Source: Diorhabda sublineata
Lineage: Eukaryota > Arthropoda > Insecta > Coleoptera > Chrysomelidae
Assembly: GCF_026230105.1 (NCBI RefSeq)
Contig: NC_079478.1
Location: forward strand, 22,459,653 to 22,523,652
Reading direction: 5' to 3'
Length of the DNA: 64,000 nt
Numbering within the stretch: the first letter of the stretch is position 1; every line of letters begins with the position of its first letter. Below the pieces are notes generated by a model, which was not told the DNA's origin, searched no databases, and saw only the letters and a program-made list of their open reading frames with translations. The translations under genes and the position numbers were made by a program. This document shows, piece after piece, positions 24,200 through 34,406 of this stretch.

Positions 24200-25630
24200 C
24201 ATGGGAATTTAGTAAGAAACATTTATTTAACAGTAGCATACTAACTTTAAAGAATAATTTTAATGAAAAGACTGCATATATTTAGTTCCTAAATCCCAGT
24301 CCAGTTGAGGTCAAATTGTTATGCTTCGATTACTAAGATTACTTTCAAATATTTATCTGAAATCAAGATCTCACATGGATTTAACGTTCTCCATTTTCGA
24401 AAAAGTGTGGATCCAAACATGATTTCAGCATATTTTTTTAGGTGTATTAACTTTTTGTGTGCAAGATAACTATGAACTATAACTATGTTACTTTCTTGGA
24501 ACCAATTTTTGAACTGTCCATATAATGAATCGTTAGTTGATAGCTCAATGAATTGAAGCTGAGGTTCATAATGAGCGTTATTATGTGGAAACTAAGTACT
24601 GACATATGATATGTTAAAAACTTCAAATTGATTGAAGTGTAGCCTAGAAATGATTTTTCAAACGTAATCGTTGGGTAAGCTAACAGTGTTTTGAGTAGAA
24701 AAGCTCCTACATGATTCAAAGAGGTCATAGTTCTTGGATACCCAGTGCTTCTGGAAAAAAAACATAGTGGCATGAGAAACTACTAGCTGTTATTAACTGG
24801 TACCATTTTCGACTGGTGACAATGAGCAATGAGCAATTTTAACAGTTCTCTCCTAGGAGCAACATCCCCTAGAAAGCGTCTGTCCTTATTTTCAATATCT
24901 TCATAATGGATAAATCGTAGAATACGAAATAGTTTTTACAAACCGAAGATATTCTGGAACTGCACAGTGAACAGAGACATAGAAAAGATTCTATTTTAAG
25001 GTTATTTTTTTGGTGTTAGTCTAACAATCCCCTTAATTGGCTGACCTTACGTATTCATTGGTATGTAGTGTTAACTCTTGTTTCTATCATTTTTTTGTCT
25101 TTTGTTGTCATTATCAAAAATGACTCAAAATGTCCTTTTCAATATCAATTGATCCTCAAACCCTTCTTTCTTTTTGTTATATAATACGATCTTCGTATTT
25201 GATTTCATTGTATTGAGCACTCAATTTGTTAGTTTTCGCAAAAAATTTTTCGATTTTTCTTAGTTTTGTTTTTTTGACAGAAAATTGAGTTGTTTTTAGT
25301 GGGGCCAAGAACGAAATATTCTGAATCAATGTGAACCTATTCAATCTACTTCCAGGTGAAAATTCTACCTGTTGAAAGGTGAGCATCATTCAATTTAGAC
25401 AGATTTTAATCGATAGATTCGCGTTATGAGAGAAATTATTGAAGAATCATTAGAGTTTTTGTAACTTTATTCATCCAAAATTGTTTATTATTATTATTAT
25501 AAATTAGATGTTATCTCTTCATACCAGTATATTATTGTATTTTTATACCTTAGACACCCCCAGAAAGGGAAACCATACTGAAGATGCGTTTCGAACAACA
25601 AGTAGTAGTTGTTAAAGAAGTACGAGAATC
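24200..25630. other. No gene seen
   Basis: A 96-codon minus-strand frame (24483-24773) and a 70-codon one (25177-25389) show no recognisable domain. Confidence 0.4.
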
Positions 25631-25639
25631 GAGCTACTT

Positions 25640-25904
25640 AGACACATATTTAATCGCAAAACAAGGGGAGGATAATTTTTGTTCCAAGTTTTCTAGAAGA
25701 AGGCGGTTGAGCTTGTGGGGTCATTTACAGTAAATGGACAATTCAAGACAAGTAAAAAAAGTTTGGCAAGCCAAAGACTACAAAAAAACAGAGGAAGACC
25801 AAAACATGGTACATTGTGATAAGAAAAGTTTTGAAGAAGAAACAGCTGACATGAAACGAAGCAATGAAGGTTGCTATGAAAAAGAAGAAATAGTGGCTGG
25901 AACA
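25640..25904 (+). pseudogene. LINE ORF2 C-terminal fragment
   Basis: RRRLSLWGHLQ, a stop, MDNSRQVKKVWQAKDY and then, one frame over, NRGRPKHGTL match the C-terminal R-R-L-R-W-x-G-H-V-x-R-M-D...K-x-V-W...G-R-P-x-x-x-W segment of RTE-type LINE proteins. It abuts the left LTR of the BEL/Pao element exactly, so the LTR element interrupts it or marks a rearrangement point. Confidence 0.6.
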
Positions 25905-26444
25905 TGACCGTGTTCTTCAACCACTTTACCCACACGCCTATTTATATCTAAGCGTGAGGAGCGCTGCACGTACTTGTTAACTGTACAGCACTTAGACTGT
26001 AGCAGTTGCTGATTTTTGGTAGCACAAAACGGTATTTTAGTATAAGGCTAAAAGACATACGCCACTATGAATAATCTTTTATTTAGCAACTACTTTAGGT
26101 CGTAAAGCTACAGTAGTTGGTGCCTTATTGACTTCTGTCGATATAAATTAAGACACTTTCAGGATAAAAAGTTATAATAAAATATGACTACACTACACAA
26201 AATGTTAAACACAAAACTTGTCCTGCGCCCAAATACAGTAAATAACACTTGAAATGTAAATTGAATAAAAGGACTATGTAAATTCATCAAGAGAAATTAA
26301 TTTGACTTTTCATTTTTAAATGCACTGACAACTCTCATTTTTTTTTGAGATCCGGTAGTCGTAAATTTATTAATCATTTTTGAAAGATCATCGATTCTAA
26401 AATCGAATGATCATTCATTGGTTTGAGAATATAATTCTCGAACA
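25905..26444 (-). repeat. 3' LTR of the BEL/Pao element
   Basis: This is a direct repeat of 32427-32970. It begins TGACCGTGTTCTTCAACC and ends ATTCTCGAACA on the plus strand. The sequence just inside it (26445 on, coding strand AAGGGGCCCAATA) is the polypurine tract. Confidence 0.93.
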
Positions 26445-26695
26445 TATTGGGCCCCTTGAAACTTGAAAGGTTTCAAAATGCTCGATAAATGGGACTGAAA
26501 TAGCATTAAAATGTTTGTAAGCATGTCAATATCGCACGGTAAAAATTAAAAATCGAGAAAGGGAATGCATTTTATGACATTAAGAAAAATTAACGATTCC
26601 TATTGGAAACTACATTATAGTAACCAATGTAACTACTAAAAAAATGTAAACAACAAGGTGGTTCATATAACTTACAAGCCTATGTTAAATATCAG

Positions 26696-27565
26696 TCACT
26701 TTTCACCGAGAAGTGACTCATCAGACTCAGGAAAAGGGACTATTTTAGAGATGGCTCTGGTGTATATACCAGTTGCTGTTTTAACTTTTACTACCCTCAC
26801 ATTCCCATCAGGCCCCGGCATCATTTCGATGATTCTTCCTGTAGACCACTGTAGAGGGAGTAGCATATCCTCTTTAAGAAGAACTAAAGAATCAACTTTC
26901 AGATTAGGGAAAGACTTAAGCCACTTTGGTGGATTTTGTAATTGATTCAAGTATTCAGTCGACCAGCGGCGCCAGAATTGTTGTTGTAACTTTGTACATT
27001 GTTGCCATAGTGACAGCCGATTTTCAGGGATAGTGGTATTATCTTTTTCAGGAAAGAAAGTTAGGCTAGCGCCGATAAGAAAATGACCTGGGGTCAAACA
27101 TTTCAAGTCAGAAGGGTCATTAGATAATGGTGATATAGGTCTGCTATTTAAAATTGCCTCTATTTGGGCTAGAATTGTAGAGAACTCTTCATATGCTAAT
27201 TTGGAGTCTCCAAGAATTTTTGACATGAGCTTTTTCGAGCTTTTTATTCCGCTTTCCCATATTCCTCCAAAATGTGGCGCTCTAGGAGGTATGAATTTCC
27301 ATTCAATTTTGGAATGCGATAAAAAATTTTGAATAGAATCAATATTATTTTGATTTTTGAAAAATATTTCTAAATTTCTAAAAGTGTTATCAGCGCCCTG
27401 AAAATTAGTGGCGTTGTCGGAATAAATTTTGGCAGGTTTGCCACGACGGGAAATGAACCGTTTTAGGGTCAAGATAAAGGCTTCAGTTGATAAAGAAGTA
27501 ACAGCTTCAATGTGAATAGCTTTAGTGACAAAACATACGAAAAGCGCAATATAGCATTTCACCAA
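26696..27565 (-). pseudogene. BEL/Pao integrase core and C-terminal domain
   Basis: Part of pol. The open stretch of 289 codons carries the integrase catalytic core: FVTKAIHIEAV, the second catalytic Asp in IYSDNATNF (about residue 51), and the Glu in HFGGIWESGIKSSKKLM (about residue 105). NSRPISPLSNDPSDLKCLTP and GHFLIG follow. The DUF5641-type C-terminal domain is next: WRRWSTEYLNQLQ and GRIIEMMPGPDGNVRVVKVK. The first catalytic Asp lies upstream in the preceding frame, near the frameshift around 27550. The frame ends at the natural stop about 250 bp before the 3' LTR. Its role would be insertion of the cDNA into the host chromosome. Confidence 0.9.
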
Positions 27566-28067
27566 GGGAGTCCAGTCCTGTTTTTTGAAACGGTCGAGCA
27601 GGGATGACTCTATCTCGTAGAAGTTCTGCCATAATTTGTGTATATGGCTTAGTTGAAAAACGAAAACACTTATGACAGCTTCGAATAGGCTTTTTGGTAA
27701 TTTTTAAACCATTTAATGGCCAGAAATTTAGTCGAAAATTGTACAACACTGTTTGAGCTCCAGCGTGTCCAAGCCTTTCATGTTCAGCTTTAATCATTAA
27801 GTTGACAGTTATATTTTTTGACGGCAGAAGTAATGGATATTTTTGGTTAAAAGAAAGGTCAGCGTTAGCAAGACGTCCACCGACTCGAAGCATTCCTTTA
27901 TCGTCTAAAAAAGGTTTCAGCTTATTTATTTGCTTATCAGATAAAATTTTATTCTGTTTAATCTCATTAATTTCCTTTTGAAATTTAGTTTGTTGTAGGG
28001 TCTTGATTATAAAGATTTCAGATTTGCTCAATTCGGATACTGTCAAAGGACCAGAAAATTTGTTCAA
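27522..28067 (-). pseudogene. BEL/Pao integrase zinc-binding region
   Basis: The 181-codon piece contains LKPFLDDKGMLRVGGRLANA, then the H2C2 zinc-binding module of BEL integrases: MIKAEHERLGHAGAQTVLYN (two His) and SCHKCF (two Cys). PYTQIMAELLRDRVIPARPF and GLDS, the position of the first catalytic Asp, follow. The tail after GLDS is out of frame with the rest of the catalytic core, which overlaps at 27522-27565 in another frame. A single indel explains this. Confidence 0.85.
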
Positions 28068-28549
28068 TTCTTACAATTTCTGATGAACCTATGTACGTAC
28101 GCCATTGTTCTTTGCAACTTCTTATAACAGGAAAATTTAGAAAATAAAGTTAAAAGAAAATTTTCTTCTGTTGGGGTAGTCATGACGACAGTTTTTGTTT
28201 CGGGAATGTCAGAAAGATGAAGGTTTGGGTATGCAAAATTATCAAATTTTGATAAATCGAGAGTGGGATTTGATAGAAATTTCGGTCCATGCCACCAAAG
28301 TTTATTAGAAATTAAATTATTTGCGCTAGTTCCACGTGACACCAAATCAGCGGAATTATCGATAGTATTTACATACCTCCATGAATGATCTTTAGTTATG
28401 GCTTGAATTTTAGCAACTCTGTTGCCTACAAATACTGTCCAACGGCTGGGTTCACCATTGCGCCAGCATAAAGCGATCTGGCTGTCGGACCAGAGATTTA
28501 CAGAAATAATATTAATCTTTGTTTGAAAGTTTTTATAAATTTTGTCCAC
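28064..28549 (-). pseudogene. BEL/Pao RNase H region, distal part
   Basis: It continues the RNase H fold: WSDSQIALCW with a catalytic Asp, VGNRVAKIQAI, WRYVNTIDNSADLVSRG and WWHGPKFL, all in the usual BEL/Pao order. It overlaps the previous piece by one base in a different frame and the next one by four bases. It would degrade the RNA strand during cDNA synthesis. Confidence 0.85.
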
Positions 28550-29001
28550 TAAATTAGACAGTAGGCTGATAATTCTAACCGAGGAAGTGTAATTGTGGTA
28601 GAAACGGGGGATATACGCGATTTTGCAGAAATTAAATTACAGGCAACAGAATTGTCAGAATAAATGTTTCGTAAATACACGCATGCGCCAAAAGCTTTCA
28701 GACTCGCGTCTGAGAAACCATGCATTTCGATGAGATTGATAGATTTGTCCAAAAAAATGAATCTTGGAATAGTTAATTGAGATAGCTTAGAAATATTGTT
28801 GACGAATGTATGCCATTTTTCCAGTATGACTGGATCTGATATCTCTGTGTCCCAGTCAAGTTTAGCTTGCCATAATTGTTTGACCAAAAGTTTTCCAGAC
28901 AATATTATGGGATTATAAAGTCCGAGAGGATCGAAACATCGCGATGTGGTTGAGAGAATTTTTCTCTTGGTTGAAAAGGTAGTGGGGACAGAAATGTTCA
29001 A
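28549..29001 (-). pseudogene. BEL/Pao RT connection and start of RNase H
   Basis: It contains KRKILSTTSRCFDPLGLYNP (the Pao-family segment after the polymerase), LWQAKLDWDTEI, LIEMHGFSDASLKAFGACVY with the first RNase H Asp, and TLPRLELSA with the RNase H Glu. It ends at a stop within LSAYCLI, where the frame moves to the next piece. Confidence 0.87.
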
Positions 29002-29798
29002 ATGTTATCAGAAGCTGGGATCCAATTTAGGCCTAGAACTTTATTTTGAGAATTTTCTAAATCAAGACTAATGCATTTTTCAGGATTTTGTAAGAAGGAA
29101 GAATTGTTTGAATCAGAAATTTCAGCGAGAACGTTTGAGTTATTTGAGGCCCACTTATGTAAATTGAACCCGTGATTTCCTAATACAATTTTTAATTCTT
29201 GAATTAATTTTATCAATTCATGTTCAGAATTTGTACCTGAAGTTATATCATCCATGTAAGTTTCGGATATGAGGGCGTTTGCCGCTAAAGAGAAATTGGA
29301 ACTATTATTATTTGCAATCTCTTGCAATACTCTTGTCGCTACAAACGGAGAGAAATTGCAACCATAAGTTAGAGTTGATAACTCTTTGCACTGCAGGGGT
29401 TGTTGAGGATTTTCTCGCCATAATATATTTTGTAAAAAACGATGTTCTGTGTTTATAGAAATTTGACGAAACATTTTTTGTACGTCAGAAGTTATCGCAA
29501 ACTTATTTAGCCTGAAACGGCAAAGAATATCGAATAGATCTGGTTGCATCTGGTACCCTTTCAAAGTTATATCATTTAAAGAAACACCTCTTAAGGTAGG
29601 GCAATTAGAATCAAAGACAACACGAAGTTTTGTAGATATACTTTGTTCACGAATTACGCATAAGTGTGGGATAAAATATTTTAATTCGTTTTTTGAATTA
29701 GTGAGGTTAAGAGTGACATATTTTGCATGTCCCAAGTTTACATAATCAGAAATAAATTTACTATATTCAGAAAATAATTCTGGATTTTCATGATTCAC
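28998..29798 (-). pseudogene. BEL/Pao reverse transcriptase
   Basis: The 266-codon piece contains the RT fingers and palm: STKLRVVFDSNCPTLRGVSL, NDITLKGYQMQPDLFDILCR, ITSDVQKMFRQISI (catalytic motif A with Asp), and ISETYMDDITSG (motif C, YMDD). HKWASNN and VLGLNWIP follow. Catalytic residues are intact in this piece. Both ends are cut by frame changes, at 29788-29798 upstream and 28998-29001 downstream. Function would be reverse transcription in the cytoplasmic capsid. Confidence 0.93.
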
Positions 29799-30039
29799 CG
29801 AGTTTATGGTGTTCTTTTTCAGATTTCAACGGGAAATTGACTTGGAACCTGCCGTTTTCCAGAATTTGTGTGGAATTTTGAAAAATAGTTTCCGCTAGTT
29901 CGTCGTCAGACGAGAGAATACTCTTAGAAGGAATTTCCTTCTGTTCCCAAAATTTAGAAAGAGATGAACTTAGGTCTTTGTTCGATATAGAAATATGATT
30001 ACAGCTTGTAAACACGGAATCATTATTTTGAATATTCAC
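29788..30039 (-). pseudogene. BEL/Pao linker between protease and RT
   Basis: This 83-codon piece is in the same frame as gag and protease. SSSLSKFWEQKEIPSKSILS and EKEHHKLGES match the linker FW..EE.P....LS...LG.S before the BEL reverse transcriptase. The in-frame TAG at 30154-30156 separates it from the protease piece. The text around the stop is DLY-stop-KLLTPG, where Trp is expected, so a single TGG-to-TAG change would explain it. After LGES the frame shifts. Confidence 0.8.
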
Positions 30040-30153
30040 GGAATTAAAAGAAGCACTGTTTGGAATAGTTCCAGCAATTATCCAGCCTAAGCTAGTATTT
30101 TGTAAACTAGGTAATTTTTTACCGAGATCTATGATACCTGGTGTAAGAAGTTT

Positions 30154-31122
30154 CTAATATAAATCGGCCCCAACTAGAATGTGAATCTCCGATGGTATGT
30201 TAAATTCTGGATTGGCTAGAATAATATCAGTAGGCAGAGGTACCTGGCTTACGTTAATTTTTACTTGTGGTAATTTGCAAGTAATTTTTGGCAATGCTGC
30301 ACAAGGTATTTCAAAGTGTTTGATCGGATTGGAATGTGGAAAGAATTTTAAATGAACCATTTTATTTGTGGTTGATACTGTTTGTGATATGCCGGAAATT
30401 TGCAGTGTTTTTTCAAACGTTTTCAATTGTAGTTTATTTACCAGTTCTTGTGAAACAAATGAGTTTTGGGAACCGTTGTCTAGCAGAATAGTAGTTTTAA
30501 ATGGGTTATTGTGAGAGTCATACATAATTATTTTAGCCATAGCTAGAAGCACGTGGCATTCAGTGGATAGAGCAGATAAGGATTGTGTTTGTATAGCAGA
30601 TACGTTAGAATTATTATCTTGTGAGTTTTCGTTGGTTTCAGCATTATCATAATTCTTCTGTGGTCTAGAAGGATTTTGTCGATTATCAGTAGCCTGGTGA
30701 GAATGTGAATTTTCGTCAATTTGACGATTAAAGTTATTATTTCGATTATTTATCGATTTGGTGTGAGGATGTTGACCATTTGTCGTATGTACATTGGAGT
30801 GAATAGATTGTGAGTTGTTATAACGGTTTTGGGAAATAGAACCATTATTATTATTATGTGCATTATCATTTGCACGGAAAGAGTCAGAATGGAGATAAGT
30901 ATGATGTCTTTTTTGACATATTGAACAAGATTTTAGAGATTTACAATCCCTTGTGATGTGGCGACCTCCTAGACAGTTTTTACAGAGATTATTCGAATGT
31001 ATGAATTTATATTTATCACTGATAGACAAATTTTTAAATGATTCACACGTATAGATACGATGTGAAGCATTTTTACAATAATAACAATGTGATTGACTGT
31101 TTGTAGGAATCATAGAATTCAC
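30154..31122 (-). pseudogene. BEL/Pao nucleocapsid zinc knuckles and aspartic protease
   Basis: Residues about 13-75 hold Cys-rich zinc fingers: HCYYCKNASHRIYTCESF, NLCKNCLGGRHITRDC and CSICQKRHHTYLH. An Asn-rich linker follows. At about 215 comes ILLDNGSQNSFVSQELVNKL, the active-site LLDxGSQ of the retropepsin-like DUF1758 protease. The frame ends at TAG (30154-30156). It lies in the same frame as gag and is separated from it by a stop at 31162-31164. It would process the polyprotein. Confidence 0.9.
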
Positions 31123-31161
31123 GTGAACAGTTGTTTTCGAATATTTGGGACTAAACTTTTG

Positions 31162-32046
31162 TTAATTAGAAGTAGAAGCTTGAATATTTTGAGTGCGCTC
31201 TAGAATACCACTACGTTGTTTCAAAAAATCGAAAAAATTCTCAAGGGACGGGATTTCACCTTGTTTTTTACTTTGTTCAAATAATTTACGAGTTGGTAGA
31301 TCTAGTTTTTTATCTATCCAGAAAATGAAAATATAATCTAATAACTGTTTTGGATTTAAATTTAGTTTTGACATTGATTGTATAATTTTATACATTTTAG
31401 CCGTTATTTCACGTAAAAGCGTAGGGCAAGTTTTGCTCACAGGTTTTTGTTGGTATATTTGATCAATTAAGTTATACAGTAGAACACTTTGATCATCATA
31501 CCTTTGTTTTAAAGTATCTATAGCTATTTGAAAATTGTCATCACAAAGTTCTAGATCGTCTATCAATTGCAAGGGCTCGTTAGAAAGGGAAGCTTTTAAA
31601 TATAGCAATTTTTTGATATTTGTTAAGCTATTGTTAGAAATAATCAGATTTTCAAAGAGTTGAACCAATGAAGGCCACTCTGACGTCTGACACTTAAATT
31701 TAAACAAGGAAATATCAGGTAACTTGACGTCGATATTACAATTATTATTAGTTTGACTCTGAGAGTTTGAATTATCGTTCGATGTCAATTCATCAATCAT
31801 TCTAGATAGTTCAGAATTAGTTGTGAAATATTTTTTCTCAACTAAGTCTATGTCTTCGTTATCTGATAATTCATCCTGAGAGTTTTCAATAAGCATTTCA
31901 ATTTGACCTTGAATATTTTCATATTGTAAGAAATACTTTTCAAGCTTGTCGCGTCTGTTTATACATTCATTCATAAATGCAGTTTCATTTGTAACAGTAG
32001 ATTGGGAAGTTATCCAGTTATTCATTCTGGTAATAGAAGATTTCAC
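31162..32046 (-). pseudogene. BEL/Pao gag (DUF1759 type)
   Basis: This 294-codon open frame contains the gag capsid region: VKLPDISLFKFKCQTSEWPS, LVQLFENLIISNNSLTNIKK, YLKASLSNEPLQLID and NFQIAIDTLKQRYDD, in the order seen in BEL/Pao gag (LP.I.LP.F.G....W..F...F...I......K...L......A). The stop at 31162-31164 is in frame with the zinc-finger piece downstream. Some BEL elements use one long gag-pol frame, so this is probably a nonsense mutation. The N-terminus has conserved acidic and coiled-coil-like character. Start ATG at 32046 lies about 380 bp inside the 5' LTR. Confidence 0.9.
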
Positions 32047-32426
32047 AGATCTTCTCTGTGTTTTTAAATTTTCCAGAGATATTTTTTGAAAATTTCACTT
32101 GCAATTGTACGAAATAGAATAGATTGGAATTTTACAATTGAAACTTGAAATTATACTAAATTGAGTTCGAATATTTGGAAATATTAAATGAACTAGCAAT
32201 ATATTGATTTTTTTTAACGCACAATGCACTTGGGAAGATTAAAGGTTAGATCCTACCTTGAATACTGGAAGTTACTGCTGCTTAGGGACACAGGAACTTG
32301 AATATCTTGAAGGAAGTTGAATTTTCTGTGACAATTGCATATAATCTCGAAGAATAGTATGAAGAAAGGCTCTGTAAATACCTTTTTTGCTATCCGGCTC
32401 GAAGGACCACAAAGATGGTTGGAAAA
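32047..32426 (-). other. BEL/Pao 5' leader
   Basis: Non-coding stretch between the 5' LTR and gag. The bases next to the LTR on the coding strand are TTTTCCAACCATCTTTGTGG. A tRNA primer match could not be assigned by eye. Confidence 0.7.
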
Positions 32427-32970
32427 TGACCGTGTTCTTCAACCACTTTACCCACACGCCTATTTATATCTAACCGTGAGGAGCGCTGCACGTACTTGTT
32501 AACTGTACAGCACTTAGACTGTAGCAGTTGCTGATTTTTGGTAGCACAAAACGGTATTTTAGTATAAGGCTAAAAGACATACGCCACTATGAATAATCTT
32601 TTATTTAGCAACTACTTTAGGTCGTAAAGCTACAGTAGTTGGCGCCTTATTGACTTCTGTCGATATAAATTGAGACACTTTCAGGATAAAAAGTTACAAT
32701 AAAATATGACTACACTACACAAAATGTTAAACACAAAACTTGTCCTGCGCCCAAATACAGTAAATAACACTTGAAACGTAAATTGAATAAAAGAACTATG
32801 TTAATTCATCAAGAGAAATTAATTTGACTTTTCATTTTCCAATGCACTGACAACTCACTCTCATTTTTTTTTGAGATCAGGTAGTCGTAAATTTATTAAT
32901 CATTTTTGAAAGATCATCGATTCTAAAATCGAATGATCATTCATTGGTTTGAGAATATAATACTCGAACA
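32427..32970 (-). repeat. 5' LTR of the BEL/Pao element
   Basis: Direct repeat of 25905-26444, with an extra CACT in the AACTCACTCTC block. It reads TGTTCGAGTATTATATTCTC at its start on the coding strand. It would contain promoter and polyadenylation signals. Confidence 0.93.
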
Positions 32971-34404
32971 AATAGTAAGATATCCATTACATTTGTAAAG
33001 TGCGGTATTCAATTTGAAAAGTCGTTGTGAAACACTTTTCTAGAATTGTTGAAAATACATGTAATTTCGTAAATAAAATCTTTTCAGTATAAACTATTTA
33101 ACAAATCCTGTTTTCTCAGTCACCGAGGCTTTACTTTCGTTATTAAATTATAACGAAATTGAGATGTGCTCTGAAAGTAATTTTGAATTTGACGGTCCCG
33201 ACTAATACAATGAAGCAACTAACTCAAGGCTCAGATGCGAATAATTTTAATTAGCGGTGCCGGGAAATAAATTCGATAAAGGTCCTAATTACATCAGTAC
33301 CATCAGAAATACTAATCTCACAATGTAAAAGGATACTTGTAAAAGTGATTTTGGTTTGGGATATTCCTTCAAGACATGGTGTTCTATTATTAGCTTGAAA
33401 TAATGGATATTTATGAATTTTGAATAGAATACTATATCTAACGTTAGACGTGGAATACGAATGGATACTTTTATGGGCAGAAATAATTAAAATATTGGTA
33501 TATCAGTTGGATGTGACGGACAAAAATATAATCATATCTTTGAAGCTGAGAGTCACATAAATTGTTCACACAATAACTCTTGATGACAATATAAGTATTT
33601 GTTTCAGTATGATTTAAACCAGTTTTCTAATACATTATTGAATTTGCGTGTTATATCATCAAATATCTTAGCGACTTTTTTGATTATATAATTTTCTAAC
33701 GACTACTCTAATGTAATGCTGAATTTTTTGTTATTAAAATTATGTGACTATAGGGGTAAGGTTATGATAATGTATGAAGTCATATCGACTTATTTGAATT
33801 TCTGCTTGTCCCAGCTTTAGAGAAAAATTTATGGATTATCTTCTCTATTCTGAATTTTTATCTCTTGACACACCATCGTTGTCAATCTGTAATGAATTTT
33901 TGTTAATATCATCTTTAGGTTGATGTTCGATATTATTTTTATGACTTGTAGATACTATTACTTAATTATTAGATTTTACTGTTTTATGGAGCACATCTAG
34001 GAAGAAGTTTATTTCTTTTTTAAGTAATTTTTTTGTAAATTCTTGTACTTGGCTCATAATTAATAGGTGGATCTCTTTTTTCATCTATTATTACAGTTAT
34101 GTAATTCTTCATAGTTTTTTGATTAATTTGTGCGTATAACAATTTAGTTTTTTCATTATGCCGCTTCGTATAATTATTTAATGATGTTTGATTGATATTT
34201 ATATTTAAATTTTTGTTTTGTTGTACTAGGTATTGAACTATTTTATATTCTAATATTGCATCATAAATAAGATGTTAATTATTGAAAGAATTTTCATATT
34301 TTTCTCTTAAAATCCCTAAATGTTCTATAAGCGTAGAATGAGGGCACACCATTAGATGAAGGATTATCAGAGGTTACATACTTTTATTAATATTTTATGT
34401 GTAA
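32971..34404. other. No gene seen
   Basis: AT-rich, no domain recognised. Confidence 0.45.
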
Positions 34405-34406
34405 TA

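Larger units (their letters stand above)
25905..32970 (-). mobile_element. BEL/Pao LTR retrotransposon, near full length
   Basis: This 7066-bp element on the minus strand has two LTRs (540 and 544 bp), a polypurine tract next to the 3' LTR, and gag, protease, reverse transcriptase, RNase H and integrase in that order, with no envelope gene. The coding frame is broken into eight pieces by two in-frame stops and several frameshifts. The LTRs start TGTTCGAG and end CGGTCA on the coding strand and differ by about a dozen substitutions and a 4-bp indel by eye, suggesting a young but disabled copy. The five bases flanking each end (GAACA and AATAG) do not match, so there is no visible target-site duplication. 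Confidence 0.95.

Noticed and set aside
26658..26945. 95-codon plus-strand frame
   Set aside because: Antisense to the BEL/Pao integrase C-terminal domain, hence a by-product.
32272..32457. Two similar frames (32272-32457 and 25693-25935, minus) sharing MWVKWLKNTV
   Set aside because: The shared residues come from the ends of the two identical LTRs reading into unrelated flanks, not from a gene family.
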